DNA from: Amphiura filiformis
Lineage: Eukaryota; Echinodermata; Ophiuroidea; Amphilepidida; Amphiuridae
Direction: 5' to 3'
Assembly: GCF_039555335.1 (NCBI RefSeq)
Contig: NC_092636.1
Coordinates: 56,909,706-56,973,705, forward strand
Length of the DNA stretch: 64,000 nt
The position numbers were made by a program, and so were the translations under genes. The notes under the pieces were generated by a model, which saw only the letters and a program-made list of their open reading frames with translations, did not search any database and was not told the origin of the DNA. Positions 11,222 to 23,142 of this stretch are shown here, one piece after another; positions within the stretch are counted from its first letter, which is position 1, and each line of letters begins with the position of its first letter.

Positions 11222-11652
11222 GTAATAATTAATTTTTTGTTTATTTTGTGAGTAGTGCAAGTTGAAGTTAGTGAGTTTGTGGTTTTGTATGTTATGTGCA
11301 AGAGTGTTTTCAGGGAATTTAATGCCTGGGATATGTTTTGTTTAAATGGTTACCACACCCAATGTCAGTGTTGGAGTCGAGTCCTCATCATCCCAGTCCG
11401 AGGTGTCCGAGTCCTAGACTATTCCCTAATAATTTCTGATGTCCAAGTCTGAGTCCTCAGTGTCCTTGTCTGAGTCCGAGACCTCAAGTGTCAAATTTAA
11501 GTCCTAGGGTTTTCACCAATACAAGGGGCCTATATCAATGTATAGTTAATAAAAATTTGATTTTTCAGTTCTATATTTGTTTGTAAATCATATTTGCTAA
11601 TTCTCTAATTCGGGTGTTTCTCTCTGTATCTGTATCTATAGGTAAACTGAGG

Positions 11653-13678
11653 ATGGCAAGTCAGTTGAGTGGCCGGTGGATAATGAGATGGGTGTTATGT
11701 GGACATCACATCAAGGACACTAATAGTAAGTAGAAACTAGCCACTCTACAGGTGCAAATGCCTAGCAAGTGTATGTCCAGTCATTCAGACTTGTCATGTA
11801 GCCGCAATATTGATTAAAATAATCAAATTAAAGTCCATTACATAGTGATATATAGTAGAAGCAGTGGCCTAGCCAGATTTTCTGAATGGAGGGGGCATGG
11901 CTTGAAAAAGTGGGGAATTTGGGAAACTCGTTCCCAGGAAATATTGGTGTTTGAAGGGAAATTCTGGTATTTGGAAGGAAATTGTGTCTTTTTTTGTATA
12001 TAAAAACATGCTATACATTGTGGGAAATTTAGCTTGCTTCCTGGGATTTTTTCAATCGGGGTGAATGTACCTGCAAAATGACAAGTATTCATCCCAGTGA
12101 CATCTCCCTCCTTCAGCAGCTTTCAGTGACACACTGGGCAAAATTGCACAATAACTGAACTGGGACAAATGTGCATATTAATGTGCAATTTTAATGCTTA
12201 AATGGGCCAAAAAAGAACACAAAGATTTTGGCCAATTGTTTTTTTTTTATATGAGCTGTCGTTACACACAGTCCCTGGACTGTTGTGTACCTATGACCTG
12301 TAAATACTGCTGAACCATGATCACTGATATGTTTTTTTCAGCAGAAACAACATCCTTTTTAAATTTAGCTGGTAAAAGAGGACTAAGTTGACAAATAAAA
12401 ACCCTGTCTACAGGTGGGTGGACTTGCCATGTAGGGTCGGTCAGGTGTTTTTTTCTGGAAGATGCTAAATGACCCTCAGTCATCACAGAAAGCTTGACAA
12501 ATCTGAAAAAAAAAATTTTTACAAACATATTTTGAAAATTTCCTGTATTTGTAAGAAATCAATCCACATCAGCCAAAATCTGGCTGTTTGTAATTGCATG
12601 CAGCAAAAAACAAACAAACAAAAAACCCCACAAAATTCGAGTTGGTTAAGCATATAGAACATGTTTTTTTTTCTTTATGGCCTAAAAAATGTATAAAAAG
12701 TTTTTTTGCAAAACTGGCATGTAGTAAACACAGGTCATAGCAATTTCAAATTTCAATTGCTAATTTGCTATTATTTCATAGAATTCATATACAATATATC
12801 TGAAACCTTTTACCAGCAACTTGAGAAGTGTATTCAGCAGACATTTAATTCTTGGCATATATTTTTATCTTCTTCTTACAGATCTGCTCAAGTTGAAGTA
12901 TCATACAACCACTGCATGTCTATCTGACTCCTATATGAGCCATAAACATGACAGTCAAATCTCTTCCCAGCATGCACCTGTCTATACATCCCATCATACA
13001 CCTAGCAAGGAAGTGACGCAATCTAGAGTCAATAGAAGCTCTTATGCGAAGACAGTGGAAGAACTCCAGCACAAGATTTCACAGCTATCAGTAGCATCGC
13101 CTCTCCCTTCTGGTTTGTATTTATCACCACTGCCAAATGTACAATACAAATTACCAGCTCATGTTAAAAATGAATTGATAGAACAGATTATTGTCGATCC
13201 AGCTGTGAATAATGTAGTCCGAGAATGCCCAACTATTGTACCGGACACAGAAATTGAAGATCCAAGAAATATGGACAACATCATAGACATGCCTCCATTT
13301 AGAGAAGAGTCAACTAAACAGGCAAAAATAACTAATATCATTTTGATAAGAAGGAAAAAGATGAGAAAGCACAAACTCAAGAAGCTACGGAAGCGAATGA
13401 AGTACTTGACACGTCTGATTCTTACTCGTCGCAAGAAGAAGAAGCGCAAGTTGTGGGAGGCGCATCTGGAGAAATTCAAGTTTAAGGAACTTACGGATGA
13501 GATGATAGAGGAATACATGGCTAGGATCAATATTAAACGGGAGTACATGACAAGGTACATGAGGAGTGAAGCTGGCTTGTCAAAGAAAACTAAAGTGAAA
13601 GTTATTAAGCAACCACCACCACCTGCTGGTCCAATAACCCCTACCCCAATATTGCCTCCAGGGGCCATGAGAAAGTAG
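11653..13678 (+). CDS. AURKAIP1: Mitochondrial small ribosomal subunit protein mS38 (AURKAIP1 family), two coding exons
   Basis: Join 11653-11725 and 12882-13678 (289 residues). The donor GTAAGT follows phase 1, and the acceptor TTCTTCTTACAG restores the frame exactly. Exon 1 encodes MASQLSGRWIMRWVLCGHH, arginine-containing and without acidic residues, as expected of a mitochondrial targeting sequence. The diagnostic part is the very basic C-terminal domain: RRKKMRKHKLKKLRKRMKYL, then LTRRKKKKRKLWEAHLEKFK. This is the RRKKM.KHK..K..K pattern of mS38, which binds rRNA in the small mitoribosomal subunit. The protein is longer than the human one (about 199 residues), owing to its N-terminal half and a proline-rich tail (PPPPAGPITPTPILPPGAMRK in pieces). 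The final 60 bp is duplicated downstream. The exon structure is inferred from splice signals. Confidence 0.85.
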
Positions 13679-13738
13679 AAAATGCTAACAGGCCTAACAC
13701 CTACCCCAAGATTGCCTCCCAGGGCCATGAGAAAGTAA
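13634..13738 (+). repeat. 60-bp in-frame tandem duplication spanning the mS38 stop codon
   Basis: About 44 bases ending GCCATGAGAAAGTA at 13634-13677 recur at 13694-13737, with an offset of exactly 60 bases. The second copy stays in frame. Reading through the TAG at 13676 would add about 19 residues ending PRLPPRAMRK before TAA. Confidence 0.85.
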
Positions 13739-14031
13739 ACTATGATTTAATTAAGCCGAGATTTATTTAGTTGGAGGTATGTGACCTGACCTGATCAATA
13801 GCCTCATCCCCACTTTAATGTACCTTTTCGAAACTTTTGATATCAGAAGAAAGCTCATATTTTTCTCATTACCCCAGTAACATTTTACACCCAAGATATA
13901 TTTAGTTTAGATAGTGTGAATTATTAATGGGAAAATTGGTAACAAACCATCACCAGAAGAATATACTTTTGTAAAGGACATTGTTCATACACCTTCTTGC
14001 TTGTAATGTAGAACTGCTGGAGCGTGGGGTA
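13739..14031. other. Presumed 3' region of the mS38 gene
   Basis: No second gene is seen. No clear AATAAA lies directly downstream; the first good ones are at 14365 and near 14403, inside or beside MITEs, so the true 3' end is uncertain. Confidence 0.4.
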
Positions 14032-14287
14032 ATATGTGATGCGATCAAGCAAAATCAGTCGGAACTCGGATTCTTTTTTCAGTTTCTTATAGGATAGTAA
14101 AAAGTATTTACTAACCTGGATTTTGCAAAAAAAACCCCATTAAAATTGAAAAACCTTTTCCAAAGATATGTGCAATTAAAGAGTTTCCAAAACAAGAGGA
14201 AACATGAGGAAATAGTTCCTTGTTTGGCTATATCTCAAAATCAATATTTCCGAGTTCCGACTGATTTTGCTTGATCGCATCACATAT
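14032..14287. mobile_element. MITE with exact 39-bp terminal inverted repeats
   Basis: 14032-14070 and 14249-14287 are perfect reverse complements (outer end ATATGTGATGCGATCAAGC). The 178-bp interior has no ORF. No clear target duplication was identified. Confidence 0.8.
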
Positions 14288-14408
14288 AATTCTGCATTTG
14301 GTAACAGATTGTTTTAATGGTAGGCCTTAACGTAAGATATGAAAAAATGGGATAACCCACCAATAATAAATCTATGAATATTCTCAATCATCCAGGTAGT
14401 TGAATAAA

Positions 14409-14846
14409 GTTAGATTAGGTTATAAATCTTTGCAACTGGACTTACTGTTTTGTTCAAACTACACCTATCCGTTCTTTCTCTGGCAGCTTCATAACGCCTT
14501 TTATCCTGAAAAGTATGCTTATTGACTTTGAGGTGCGATAAAGGATGAATCACACTTAACCCTGAAAGAGGGGTGAAGGAAGCAATATATGTTCGCAGGG
14601 AGGAACCAACTTGAATCAAAGTTGGGGGACTACGCCACAACCTGTATTCACAGCTACGTAACCAACGATCAGGAAAACTCTATGTTCCAGTGTGACGTCT
14701 TTATCCTACCAGTATGTGACGCCACAGGTCAATAACACAGAGCCAATTCACATCACTAGGCCTGATGAAGCGTCAGAGATATGACGTGATACTGTAGTCA
14801 ACAAAAACAGTAAGTCCAGTTGCAAAGATTTATAACCTAATCTAAC
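14409..14846. mobile_element. MITE with about 45-bp terminal inverted repeats
   Basis: Left end GTTAGATTAGGTTATAAATC continuing to ACTTACTGTTTTGTT; the right end is the reverse complement with one or two changes. The 76-codon minus-strand ORF inside is not recognisable. Confidence 0.8.
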
Positions 14847-15265
14847 TCCACCAATAATAACTTCAAGGAGAATAGGAGACTATATTATTTGACATGTTAA
14901 TTGCAATTCTGGGTAAAAACCACATGTGCCTGCTAACGGTCAAAATTTTTTTATCGCATGAGGTGAAAGGGCTTTGGTAGTAGGTTACAAAAAGTCACAT
15001 CAAAAATTCCTCCGGAGCTTGTTGCTATAGCAACGGCAGATTTTATGATTTTGGCGATTTTTGCTTATTTTGGGGTGAAAATAAGGGAAAATATGTACTT
15101 TTTTGAATCGCTCCTGACTTTATATTTGAGGTCACATTAAAAAAGCAACCTTACCACCATAAAGTAATATCTTTGTGCTTTCCCCAGATGCAAAAAATAT
15201 TTCAATAATATTTCCCTATGTGCAATTTTAGGGCTGGGCAACATTGCCAATTTAGCACTTTTGAA

Positions 15266-15841
15266 ACAAGTACCGTCGGATCCGTAGCGGTCGCTGCGGG
15301 ACAAGGAATTCAATTTTGCAGTGTTGGTGTCTTTGAAGCAGGTTCAAGTTAAATTCGGGAAAAAAAAAATTTTAAAAAAAAAAAAAATTAGGAAAAAAAA
15401 AAATTTGAAAAAAAAAAATTTAAAAAAAAAAATTTTGGAAAAAAAATTTCAAAAAAAATTAAAAAAAAAAAAAAAAGGAAAAAAAAAAAAATTAAAAAAA
15501 AAAAAATTAAAAAAAAAAAAATTCGGAAAAAAAAAATTTGGAAAAAAAAAAAAAATTAGGAAAAAAATTTTCCAAAAAAAATTTCGGAAAAAAATTAAAA
15601 AATTTTCAATTTCCTTAATTCTCTTCAAATTTCCCCTCATTTTCCCAAATTTCGGATGAAACTCTTTTCCAGTATGGGGCGGTATAGGCCCTCCCCTCAC
15701 CGAGTATCATAGCCATGCGACAAACAATGTAGACGTAACAGCATTTTTTAGCGTTTGTTACTAACGGACTAACGGACGGACGGACGGACAGACTAACAGA
15801 CGGAGAGACATGGTGACTTATAGAGCTGCTACCCGCAGCTA
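15266..15841. mobile_element. Insertion within the left TIR, with A/G-rich tract and GGAC repeats
   Basis: The right arm of the same element is continuous at this point (GCACTTTTGAAAAAATGC), so these 576 bases were added later. They contain an extreme purine tract of A-runs broken by TT and GG (15358-15600), (GGAC)n-like repeats (15765-15800), and ends bearing GCTGCGGG and CCCGCAGC in opposite orientation. The lysine-rich 112-codon frame across the A-tract is a composition artefact. Confidence 0.7.
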
Positions 15842-16643
15842 AAAATGCAATTTTTACCCTATCTTTGAAGTCTAAAAACTAATTTTGCTTGAGCACCTAG
15901 AATTATTTCCTCTTTGTTGGTACTTGGGCAGACATTGCCCTTCCAAATTTGGTAAAAATCTCTGGGGCTATTTGACCTGTAAAGCCAGTGTTGCCAGAAA
16001 GTTTGATAATTTTCAAAAATGCATTTTTGAAATAATGCATTTTCTACATATTAACTCATGTAACCTTTAATACCACCAACTTAATTGAAATATTTACACA
16101 CTTTGCACACATGATTAGACACACATTGCAACGGAAGCAACACTTTGAGGCTGGGAACAAGTTCTGTCCTGCAAAATCCGGTATTGCCAGAAAATCATAT
16201 TTTATAAATCCAAATTTCCAATTTGTGCGTTTTACAATTATTTATTCGCTCAATTTTATACTATCAATGTTTAGTTGAATAGAATGTGCATTTAAACATC
16301 ATCTGATACAATAGAGATTCACATGGGCGAGTTTCTCGACAGGTGGCTTAGTAAGCCTTAGGCTTAGGCGTCCTTGAGGATACTAAGCTAGTTTTGACCA
16401 AAAATAGTACCGTAATTTTTACATGGGAAATTGTTTTGAAAAATGACATATGCATCTTGGAAAGTGTATCAGCTTACTAAGACATGTAAGATGGATGTTT
16501 GGATCAAAAAAGTAAATCACAACATTTTCCTTTGACCTATGGTTTTTGACCCATGACCTCTCTTGGAATTCATAAGTAGGCCTAAAATGCAGGTTTTTAA
16601 TGATTTTGGTCATTTTTGGCAAAAATGGACCCTTTTTAACAAC

Positions 16644-18721
16644 CATCTCAAACAGGTTTTGATGGTGTTACCAGATTATATGACAATTAATTTACCCATA
16701 CCCGTAATTTTTGAGTTCGTCAAAACATGCGTGCATTTGTTTAAAAATGTAGCCTGGTAAAATGAATGATACGCACAATAAAAACTTCAAACTCCCATGG
16801 GGGCATCAATATTGACGTTTGCATTATTTGACACCCTTATTTAATTTCTTCCCTAAATTTAGACATACGTTTGTTGTTCCGATGCCTTCAATTTGACTTC
16901 TACTTCTACGTTGATACAGGACCTGTTGTCCAGGGTGGAAAGGTAACATGACATGTGTTCACATCGAAACAACCGTGCAGACAATATTTATCATGTTTAC
17001 AATGCAAGTAAAAATCCAACTGGTGATGAAGCTAGAGGCCTGATGGGCTGTTGCAATTAAAACACTCCCTATTCCCCCATTTCCCCTAGTTTCTAACACA
17101 ATCCTCAAGATAAATCTATATCCGTATGTGTACATGCTATCAATTTGGTTAAAATTGCCATGTATCATGTTATCATGTCGGTGGTATCAAAGTATCATGG
17201 TATGATCATTGGGTGGGAGGGAGAAAAGATATAATACATATTACCCTAAAGGATGTTGAGGTTGAAGGTCATTTAGGGGTTGAATTTAAAATACCTGTGA
17301 TTGGGCTCAAAGTTGGTGAATATAAACCGAAAGGGGAACGTGTTAAAAATACAGCAGAGGTCACTTCAGGTCAAACATCATGCACGGGTCAAATTTCAAA
17401 ATTCCTCTGATTAATTTAATTGTGAATAATAAATTCCTAAATAACATTTGACACAAAAGAAGATCTCTCTTACTTCCATGTCCCTACTAAAGCTAGCTTC
17501 CCTTTGAAAGGTCTGATGTTTAACATTTGCCCTGAAAGACTCACAATTTACATTTTTCCTCCTCCCGGGATGCCCAGGATCAGGGATGTAAGGATGTGAT
17601 CAACTGTGGAAGATAACATTCGATGGTCTTTATAATAAAACATGAAGGATCTAAAGATTTACCAAATCCTGCATACCAGAAAAATATTTATGTATGTGGG
17701 CCTTGATCTTGGTCACATCCGGTCCACATTGAGGGGCGAATAAAGTGGGCCTATAGAAGACCGGGATAGAAGAATTCATTGAGCCAAGTGATGGTCACAA
17801 TTCAGTCGGCCATTACTGGGTCCCGTCTGCACCAAACTGGTGTTCTTACTGCCCAATTGGGCATTGATGGAATGTAGTTTCATATCCCCACCAAGGCCCA
17901 TGCAGGGATTCGGGGTAGACCCGCCCTCCTAGCCTTCCAGGAAAGAAGAGAAGAGAAAGGGGAAGGGGAAAAAGAGAAGAGAACAGGGAGGAAAGGCGAT
18001 TATTTTAAGCATTGTTTGAAGACGGGTCCTCGTCCTAAAAGCATGTGAAAATTACTATGGACTCGCCAATATGCAGGGCCCGTTACACTTTGCCACCAAA
18101 GTCAGTATTAAGACGGACTCCATACTGACTTCATCGATCTATGCATGCGAGTCTCAAGGTTTGTAAATTGGGTTGTTTAAATAATGCAAAAATCTGCAAA
18201 ATGGCTTGAATTGGACTTTCATTTTACAAAATTTTCCAACTTCTGACACCCCTGCGTAATCATATACAAGTGGCTATTTTCGCTCCTGCTTTCGCGCATT
18301 TGTCAATAATGTTTAACACCATTTATAGGCCTACAATAATAGGGAAAAACTTATCCACGAAAGGCTTCATGGACCGCTCATTTTACAAATTTTTGGCTTT
18401 TTAAAACTAAAATCATTAACAGGATTATCATAAAGCCTACAAAAATTGTTTGATTGGCATAACATTTTAAGCTATTAGGAGAATTCTAAGAGAAGACAGT
18501 TTCCATGGAAACAGCCATTTAAACCCATTTTTTGTTAATTTTACTGGGAAATATTAGCTCTATTTTACAGATATTTGCTTAAAATGAGCATTCATGGTCG
18601 CGTTGCCATGGAAACTGCATACTCGTTGAATTCTCTCAATAGCCTAAAATTAAAGAAGTCCTATTTATCAATAAAGTTAAGTATAGTTTAAACTTTTGTA
18701 ATACAAAAAATGGCTAAAAAT
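16644..18721. other. Core of the TTAA element
   Basis: No protein of note. The 65-codon frame at 17213-17410 has no recognisable motif. A G/A-rich stretch lies at 17938-17995. A segment with GTCGGCCAT and TGCACCAAACTGGTGTT (17804-17850) recurs at 41374-41415. Partly inverted segments with CCATGGAAAC lie near 18505 and 18605. Confidence 0.5.
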
Positions 18722-19863
18722 GGTTAAAAAGGGTCAATTTTTGCCAAAAATGACCAAAATCATTAAAACCTGCATTTTAGGCCTACTTATGAATTCCAAG
18801 AGGTCATAGGTCAAAAACCATAGGTCACAGAAAAATGTTGTGATTTACCTTTTGGATCTAAATAATTTTGGAGCTGATACACTTTCCAAGATGCATATTT
18901 TTAAATTTCCCATGTAATAATTACTATTTTTGGTCAAACTAGGCTTAGTATCCGCAAGGTCACCTAAGCCTAAGGCTTACTAAGCCACCTGTCGAGAAAC
19001 TTGCCCATGTGTCTGAACCTCTATTGTATCAGATGATGTTTAAATGCACATTATATTGAACTAACATTGATAGTATAACCTTCACGGAATAAATAATTGT
19101 AAACCGCACAAATTGGAAATTTGGATTAATAAAGTAAGATTTTCTGGCAATACCGGTTTTTGCAGGACTGGACTGGTCCCCAGCCTCAAAGTGTTGCTTC
19201 CGTTGCAATGTGTGTCTAATCATGTGTGCAAAGTGTGCAAATATTTCAATTAAGTTGGTGGTATTAAAGGTTACATGAGTTAATATGTAGAAAATGCATT
19301 ATTTCGAAAAATGCATTTTTTGAAAATTATCAAACTTTCTGGCAACACTGGCTTTACAGGTCAAATAGCCCCAGAGATTTTTTACCAAATTTGGAAGGGG
19401 CAATGTCTGCCCAAGTACCAACAAAGAGGAAATAATTCTAGGTGCTCAAGCAAAATAAGTTTTTAGACTTCAAAGATAGGGTAAAAATTGCATTTTTTCA
19501 AAAGTGCTAAATTGGCAATGTTGCCCAGCCCTAAAATTGCACATAGGGAAATATTATTGAAATATTTTTTGCATCTGGGGAAAGCACAAAGATATTACTT
19601 TATGGTGGTAAGGTTGCTTTTTTAATGTGACCTCAAATATAAAGTCAGGAGCGATTCAAAAAAAGTACATATTTTCCCTTATTTTCACCCCAAAATAAGC
19701 AAAAATTGCCAAAATCATAAAATCTGCCGTTGCTATGGCAACAAGCTCGGAGGAATTTTGATGTGACTTTTGTAACCTACTACCAAAGCCCTTTCACCTC
19801 ATGCGATAAAATTTTTTTGACCGTTAGCAGGCACATGTGGTTTTTACCCAGAATTGCAATTAA

Positions 19864-20700
19864 GTATGAAATGAAGTAATAATTATTATGATTTTAAAAT
19901 AATGGCAGTTTAAAATTCAAAATTTCCAATTGCCCGTCAAGCAAGTCCACTTTACTTAAAGCCCAAATTGATATTTTACTTGCTCGGCTCTTTGCATACA
20001 TTCATTCACCTTAAACCTTAAGAAGTTTTGGTCGTCAGACAAGTACAGTGTGGGGTATTTCTTTTTGAACAGGGATGTAAATCTTCCTGAAATTACCAGA
20101 ATTCGGAAAAAAAAATCCAGAAATGTAAAAAAAAACACATTCTTTTTCATTTCCGGAATTGGATGATGATAATTTGTCATAAAAAGAGCCAACATTTTTT
20201 TGGAGGGGTGATACCCTGCAGCGTATTCCCAGGACAAACCCCTCTAAATGTTCAATACTGCACGCAAGCCTTTGACCACCTGTACAAGGACCAGATGATG
20301 GATATGTCGCCCATTTACATCCCTGTTTGAAGGACACTTTATTGTTCATGTACAAAGATTAGTTTCAATAATACTATTTGTAAGTTTAAATCTAATTGCC
20401 CACCGGGCAGAGATGTGTTGTTGTTATTGGTCAAACGACATCTAATTTTGATAGTCCTGAGCTGCCCGGCATAGGATTCTTCAAGACCTGGTCAGAGTAC
20501 TTTACCTTTTTGGCCACTAGTGAGTCGGGCAGGTAAACAAGCAAAACAAAGACCAAATTGCTACCAGTGGACTTCAAAGTTATCAGGCATTGGCAGTATC
20601 ACTCATTAGATTGCAATGCTTCTGCTGGTAGCAGGCTGACTCTGTGTTATTAAGAAATGAGCTTGATTTTGGTCTGTCAGTGGTTCACCAGAGATATGAT
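19864..20700. other. No gene seen; one weak inverted repeat
   Basis: GAACAGGGATGTAAAT (about 20068) pairs with ATTTACATCCCTGTTTG (about 20312), suggesting a degraded MITE of about 260 bp. The minus-strand ORFs over it lack family features. Confidence 0.4.
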
Positions 20701-20870
20701 GGGGCTATTCCAGTTGAAATCCATATACCCCCTACAATCATGACCTTAATCTCCCACACAGGATTGTAGATTTCCAATCACCCATTCGGGTAAGCCCATT
20801 TGAAATTGACACTCCCTGTGTAGAAGATGAAGGTCATGCAGGGGGTGTATGGATTTCAATTGGAATAGCG
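20701..20870. mobile_element. MITE, GGGCTATTCC family (copy 1)
   Basis: Ends GGGCTATTCCAGTTGAAATC and its inverted counterpart ending GGAATAGC, with subterminal CCATATACCCCCT pairing with AGGGGGTGTATGG. Related copies lie at 49461-49801 and 57534-57709. Confidence 0.75.
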
Positions 20871-21009
20871 TATTGTACATGTATATTGGAGAGTTTAGAC
20901 CCAAAGCGAACAAACTCCATTTGTGTGTCGCTTATGAAGGGCAAAATAGCATGCCTTTGGATTATCAATTACGTTGCAAGTAGTGTGTTGTGCTGATTAC
21001 ATTAAAGCC

Positions 21010-21440
21010 ATAATGTGTGATTTGCTTCACAGCGACGCCTTCAATTTTACTCGGATTTCTACTTTTTTCATGATTATAATGCACAGTGGTGTACTAAAAT
21101 ACCACGTAAAAGACTAAGCCTGAAGTGCTTTAATAACAGTAAAATTTAACTTTTTATATTAAAACCGGGTATTCAGAGTTCATCGATTGACTGCTTGCTA
21201 ACATCTCCCATGGATGTCAGCTTATGAGCTCTTATGTGTACACACTTCGAGCGCGATGCTCCGTGCAACATTACATGTTATGATCGGCGAGCGTAGTACA
21301 CACATTGTAGGCGCTGGAATGAAATCGCAATTTTCTTCGTCATACCTCATTTGTTTGGCTCGAAATTAAAAGGGGATAATGTGATCAGTGAAAACAAACA
21401 TTTAAATAGGAATCTATTCTTTATGCAAATCACACATTAT
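21010..21440. mobile_element. MITE with short TIRs
   Basis: ATAATGTGTGATTTGC at the left pairs with GCAAATCACACATTAT at the right. The interior has no ORF. Confidence 0.6.
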
Positions 21441-21708
21441 TGCTATATGCACAAACCTTGTAAGTTGTAACGCTGATGATAAATGCTGGAGGTACCCTAT
21501 TTTCATCTCCAACTTTGACAAACCAATATGGCCAATAATAATGTTCCGCACAGGGCAATTCTAAGTATGTTCTCTTTGGGCTTGCCTTCTTGGTCTGTTA
21601 AATCAATCCTAGTCTATTAATTAAGGGTTTTTCTTAAAAAGCTAAGTGTAAAAATTGTACTTCTATTTCAGAATTTCAGAACGCAAAATGAGAAAGAAAT
21701 AACAGTAT

Positions 21709-21840
21709 ACAAATATATACTGCCATGAGAGGTTCTGGTTAAAACTATGGGCCCGAGGTGAGATCAATAGTATTAATTGATCTCAACGAGGGACCATAGT
21801 TTTAACCAGAACTTCGAATAAAGGCAGTATATATTTGTTT
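21709..21840. mobile_element. Palindromic MITE (hairpin)
   Basis: ACAAATATATACTGCC pairs with GGCAGTATATATTTGT, and the arms continue through GGTTCTGGTTAAAACTATGG to a centre at TAATTGATCTC. It resembles the palindrome at 3582-3742 in layout, with outer ACAAATAT and inner GGTTAAAA. Confidence 0.8.
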
Positions 21841-22282
21841 TATATACTTCAATAATATGTTCTTTGTTCATTGATTGGTTAAAAGAAAATTATTTGACGT
21901 TTGGACTCTCCAGCTTCTATCCTGAGTGAACAGCACGACCAATTTAAGTACAACCTATATTTTGCCCTTCAAAAAAATCGAATAGGCTAAAATCGCCTAA
22001 ACCAATTACAGCAGCGCAAAATCACGCTTATGACAGTTTCAAGGCGTGCGTGAACTGTTCCGTCGAACGAAGTGCGCGCATTAACGGAAGGCATGGTCAA
22101 AAGTACTATTTACGGCTTGGAGGTACTATTTATTACGGCTCATCCGGGACATTGAAAATACTATTTACGGCTTAGAGGTACTATTTACGGATAGGAGTAC
22201 TGATGATGGTAGAACTATTTTTGGTCATGTGATCCAGTTTTAACCAATCAATGAACAAGAATATATTAATGAAGTATATAAT
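21841..22282. repeat. Inverted-repeat segment with TACTATTTACGG iterations
   Basis: ATATACTTCAATAATATG and TTGTTCATTGATTGGTT at the left pair with their reverse complements at 22239-22282. Inside, GTACTATTTACGG is repeated about four times between 22100 and 22195. It directly abuts the hairpin at 21709-21840, so both may be one compound element. Confidence 0.6.
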
Positions 22283-22488
22283 ACAGTATATCTTGTTTAT
22301 CATTTTGCATCTCAAGGTCAGTGAGCAATATGTAGTGAAGAATACATTGACATTGAAGGGCACCAAGGCCATTCTAAGGGCAATGCCAGGAGGCCATGTT
22401 AATGCCTTTGTGGACTCCTTCAATTTTGAGGCTTGCTCAGAGTGCACTTTATCCATAGTAGCCTATTTGGTATTTTAATTCTCCTTAA

Positions 22489-23138
22489 GGGATCTAAAAT
22501 GAGCGTTTATTGTGTTTCGACAGTATTTTTTGTGGGACATGAGAGCACCTCAGACCTATCGAATTGCATTCTGAATCTGAAGCATGTCTTTCTGATATCA
22601 AATAATTTTCATTTTTGAAAATCACAATATGATACAAATTTTATGACAAATTATAAAAATTTGATATTTTTCAAATTTTTGATATATTACAGTCCTCAAA
22701 GTAATTATATAAATCTAATGACATATTTTAAAGTGTATGTAGCAGGGAGGAAAAGCCGACGGTCAATTGAAAATTTTGACCTTTCATATTGAAGATATGG
22801 ATTTTTTTCCAAAATTTTTTTTTGGTGTTTTGGAAAAAAAATCCATATCTTCAATACGAAATATCAAAATCATCAATTGATCGTTCGCTTTTCATCCCAC
22901 CTACATACAATTTAAGTATAAATCATCAGATTTATAAAGTTAACTTCAAGTACTGTTAAATATCAAAAATATCAATTTTAATGATTTGCCATAAAATGTG
23001 TATTAAATTGCTAATTTCAAAACATCAAAATTATTTGATATCAGAATGACATTCTTCGTATTCAGAATGCAATTCGATATGTCTGATGTGCTCTAATGTC
23101 CCAAAATAAATACTGTCCAAACGTTCATACCCCAGCCA
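22489..23138. mobile_element. Palindromic TTAA element (copy 1)
   Basis: Flanked by TTAA (22485-22488, 23139-23142), with ends GGGATCTAAAATGAGCG and the reverse complement of GGCTGGGGTATGAACG. Almost the whole 650 bp folds on itself around the centre AAAATTTTTTTTTGG, with GATATGGATTTTTTTCC on either side. Two further complete copies lie at 43501-44169 and 59591-60238. It encodes nothing. Confidence 0.85.
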
Positions 23139-23142
23139 TTAA

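Larger units (their letters stand above)
14901..19859. mobile_element. 5-kb element with about 1.1-kb TIRs and TTAA target sites
   Basis: The outer ends TTGCAATTCTGGGTAAAAAC and their reverse complement are flanked by TTAA on both sides (14897-14900, 19860-19863). The arms run from 14901 to about 16643 (including a 576-bp insertion at 15266-15841) and from about 18722 to 19859. They are highly similar throughout, for example the GGGCTGGGCAACATTGCC and TGTTGCCAGAAAGTTTG regions. The 2-kb core (16644-18721) holds no long ORF, so no transposase is encoded. TTAA duplication is typical of piggyBac and Kolobok-like transposons. The superfamily is an inference. Confidence 0.8.

Noticed and set aside
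13159-13728. 189-codon minus ORF opposite mS38
   Set aside because: Mirror frame of the mS38 coding exon, with no family features.
14763-14790. CTGATGAAGCGTCAGAG as a hammerhead core
   Set aside because: No GAAA after a stem II and no pairing stem I; it lies inside a MITE.
15321-15659. Lysine-rich 112-codon ORF (and its phenylalanine-rich mirror)
   Set aside because: It is only the reading of the A-rich tract inside the insertion at 15.3-15.8 kb.
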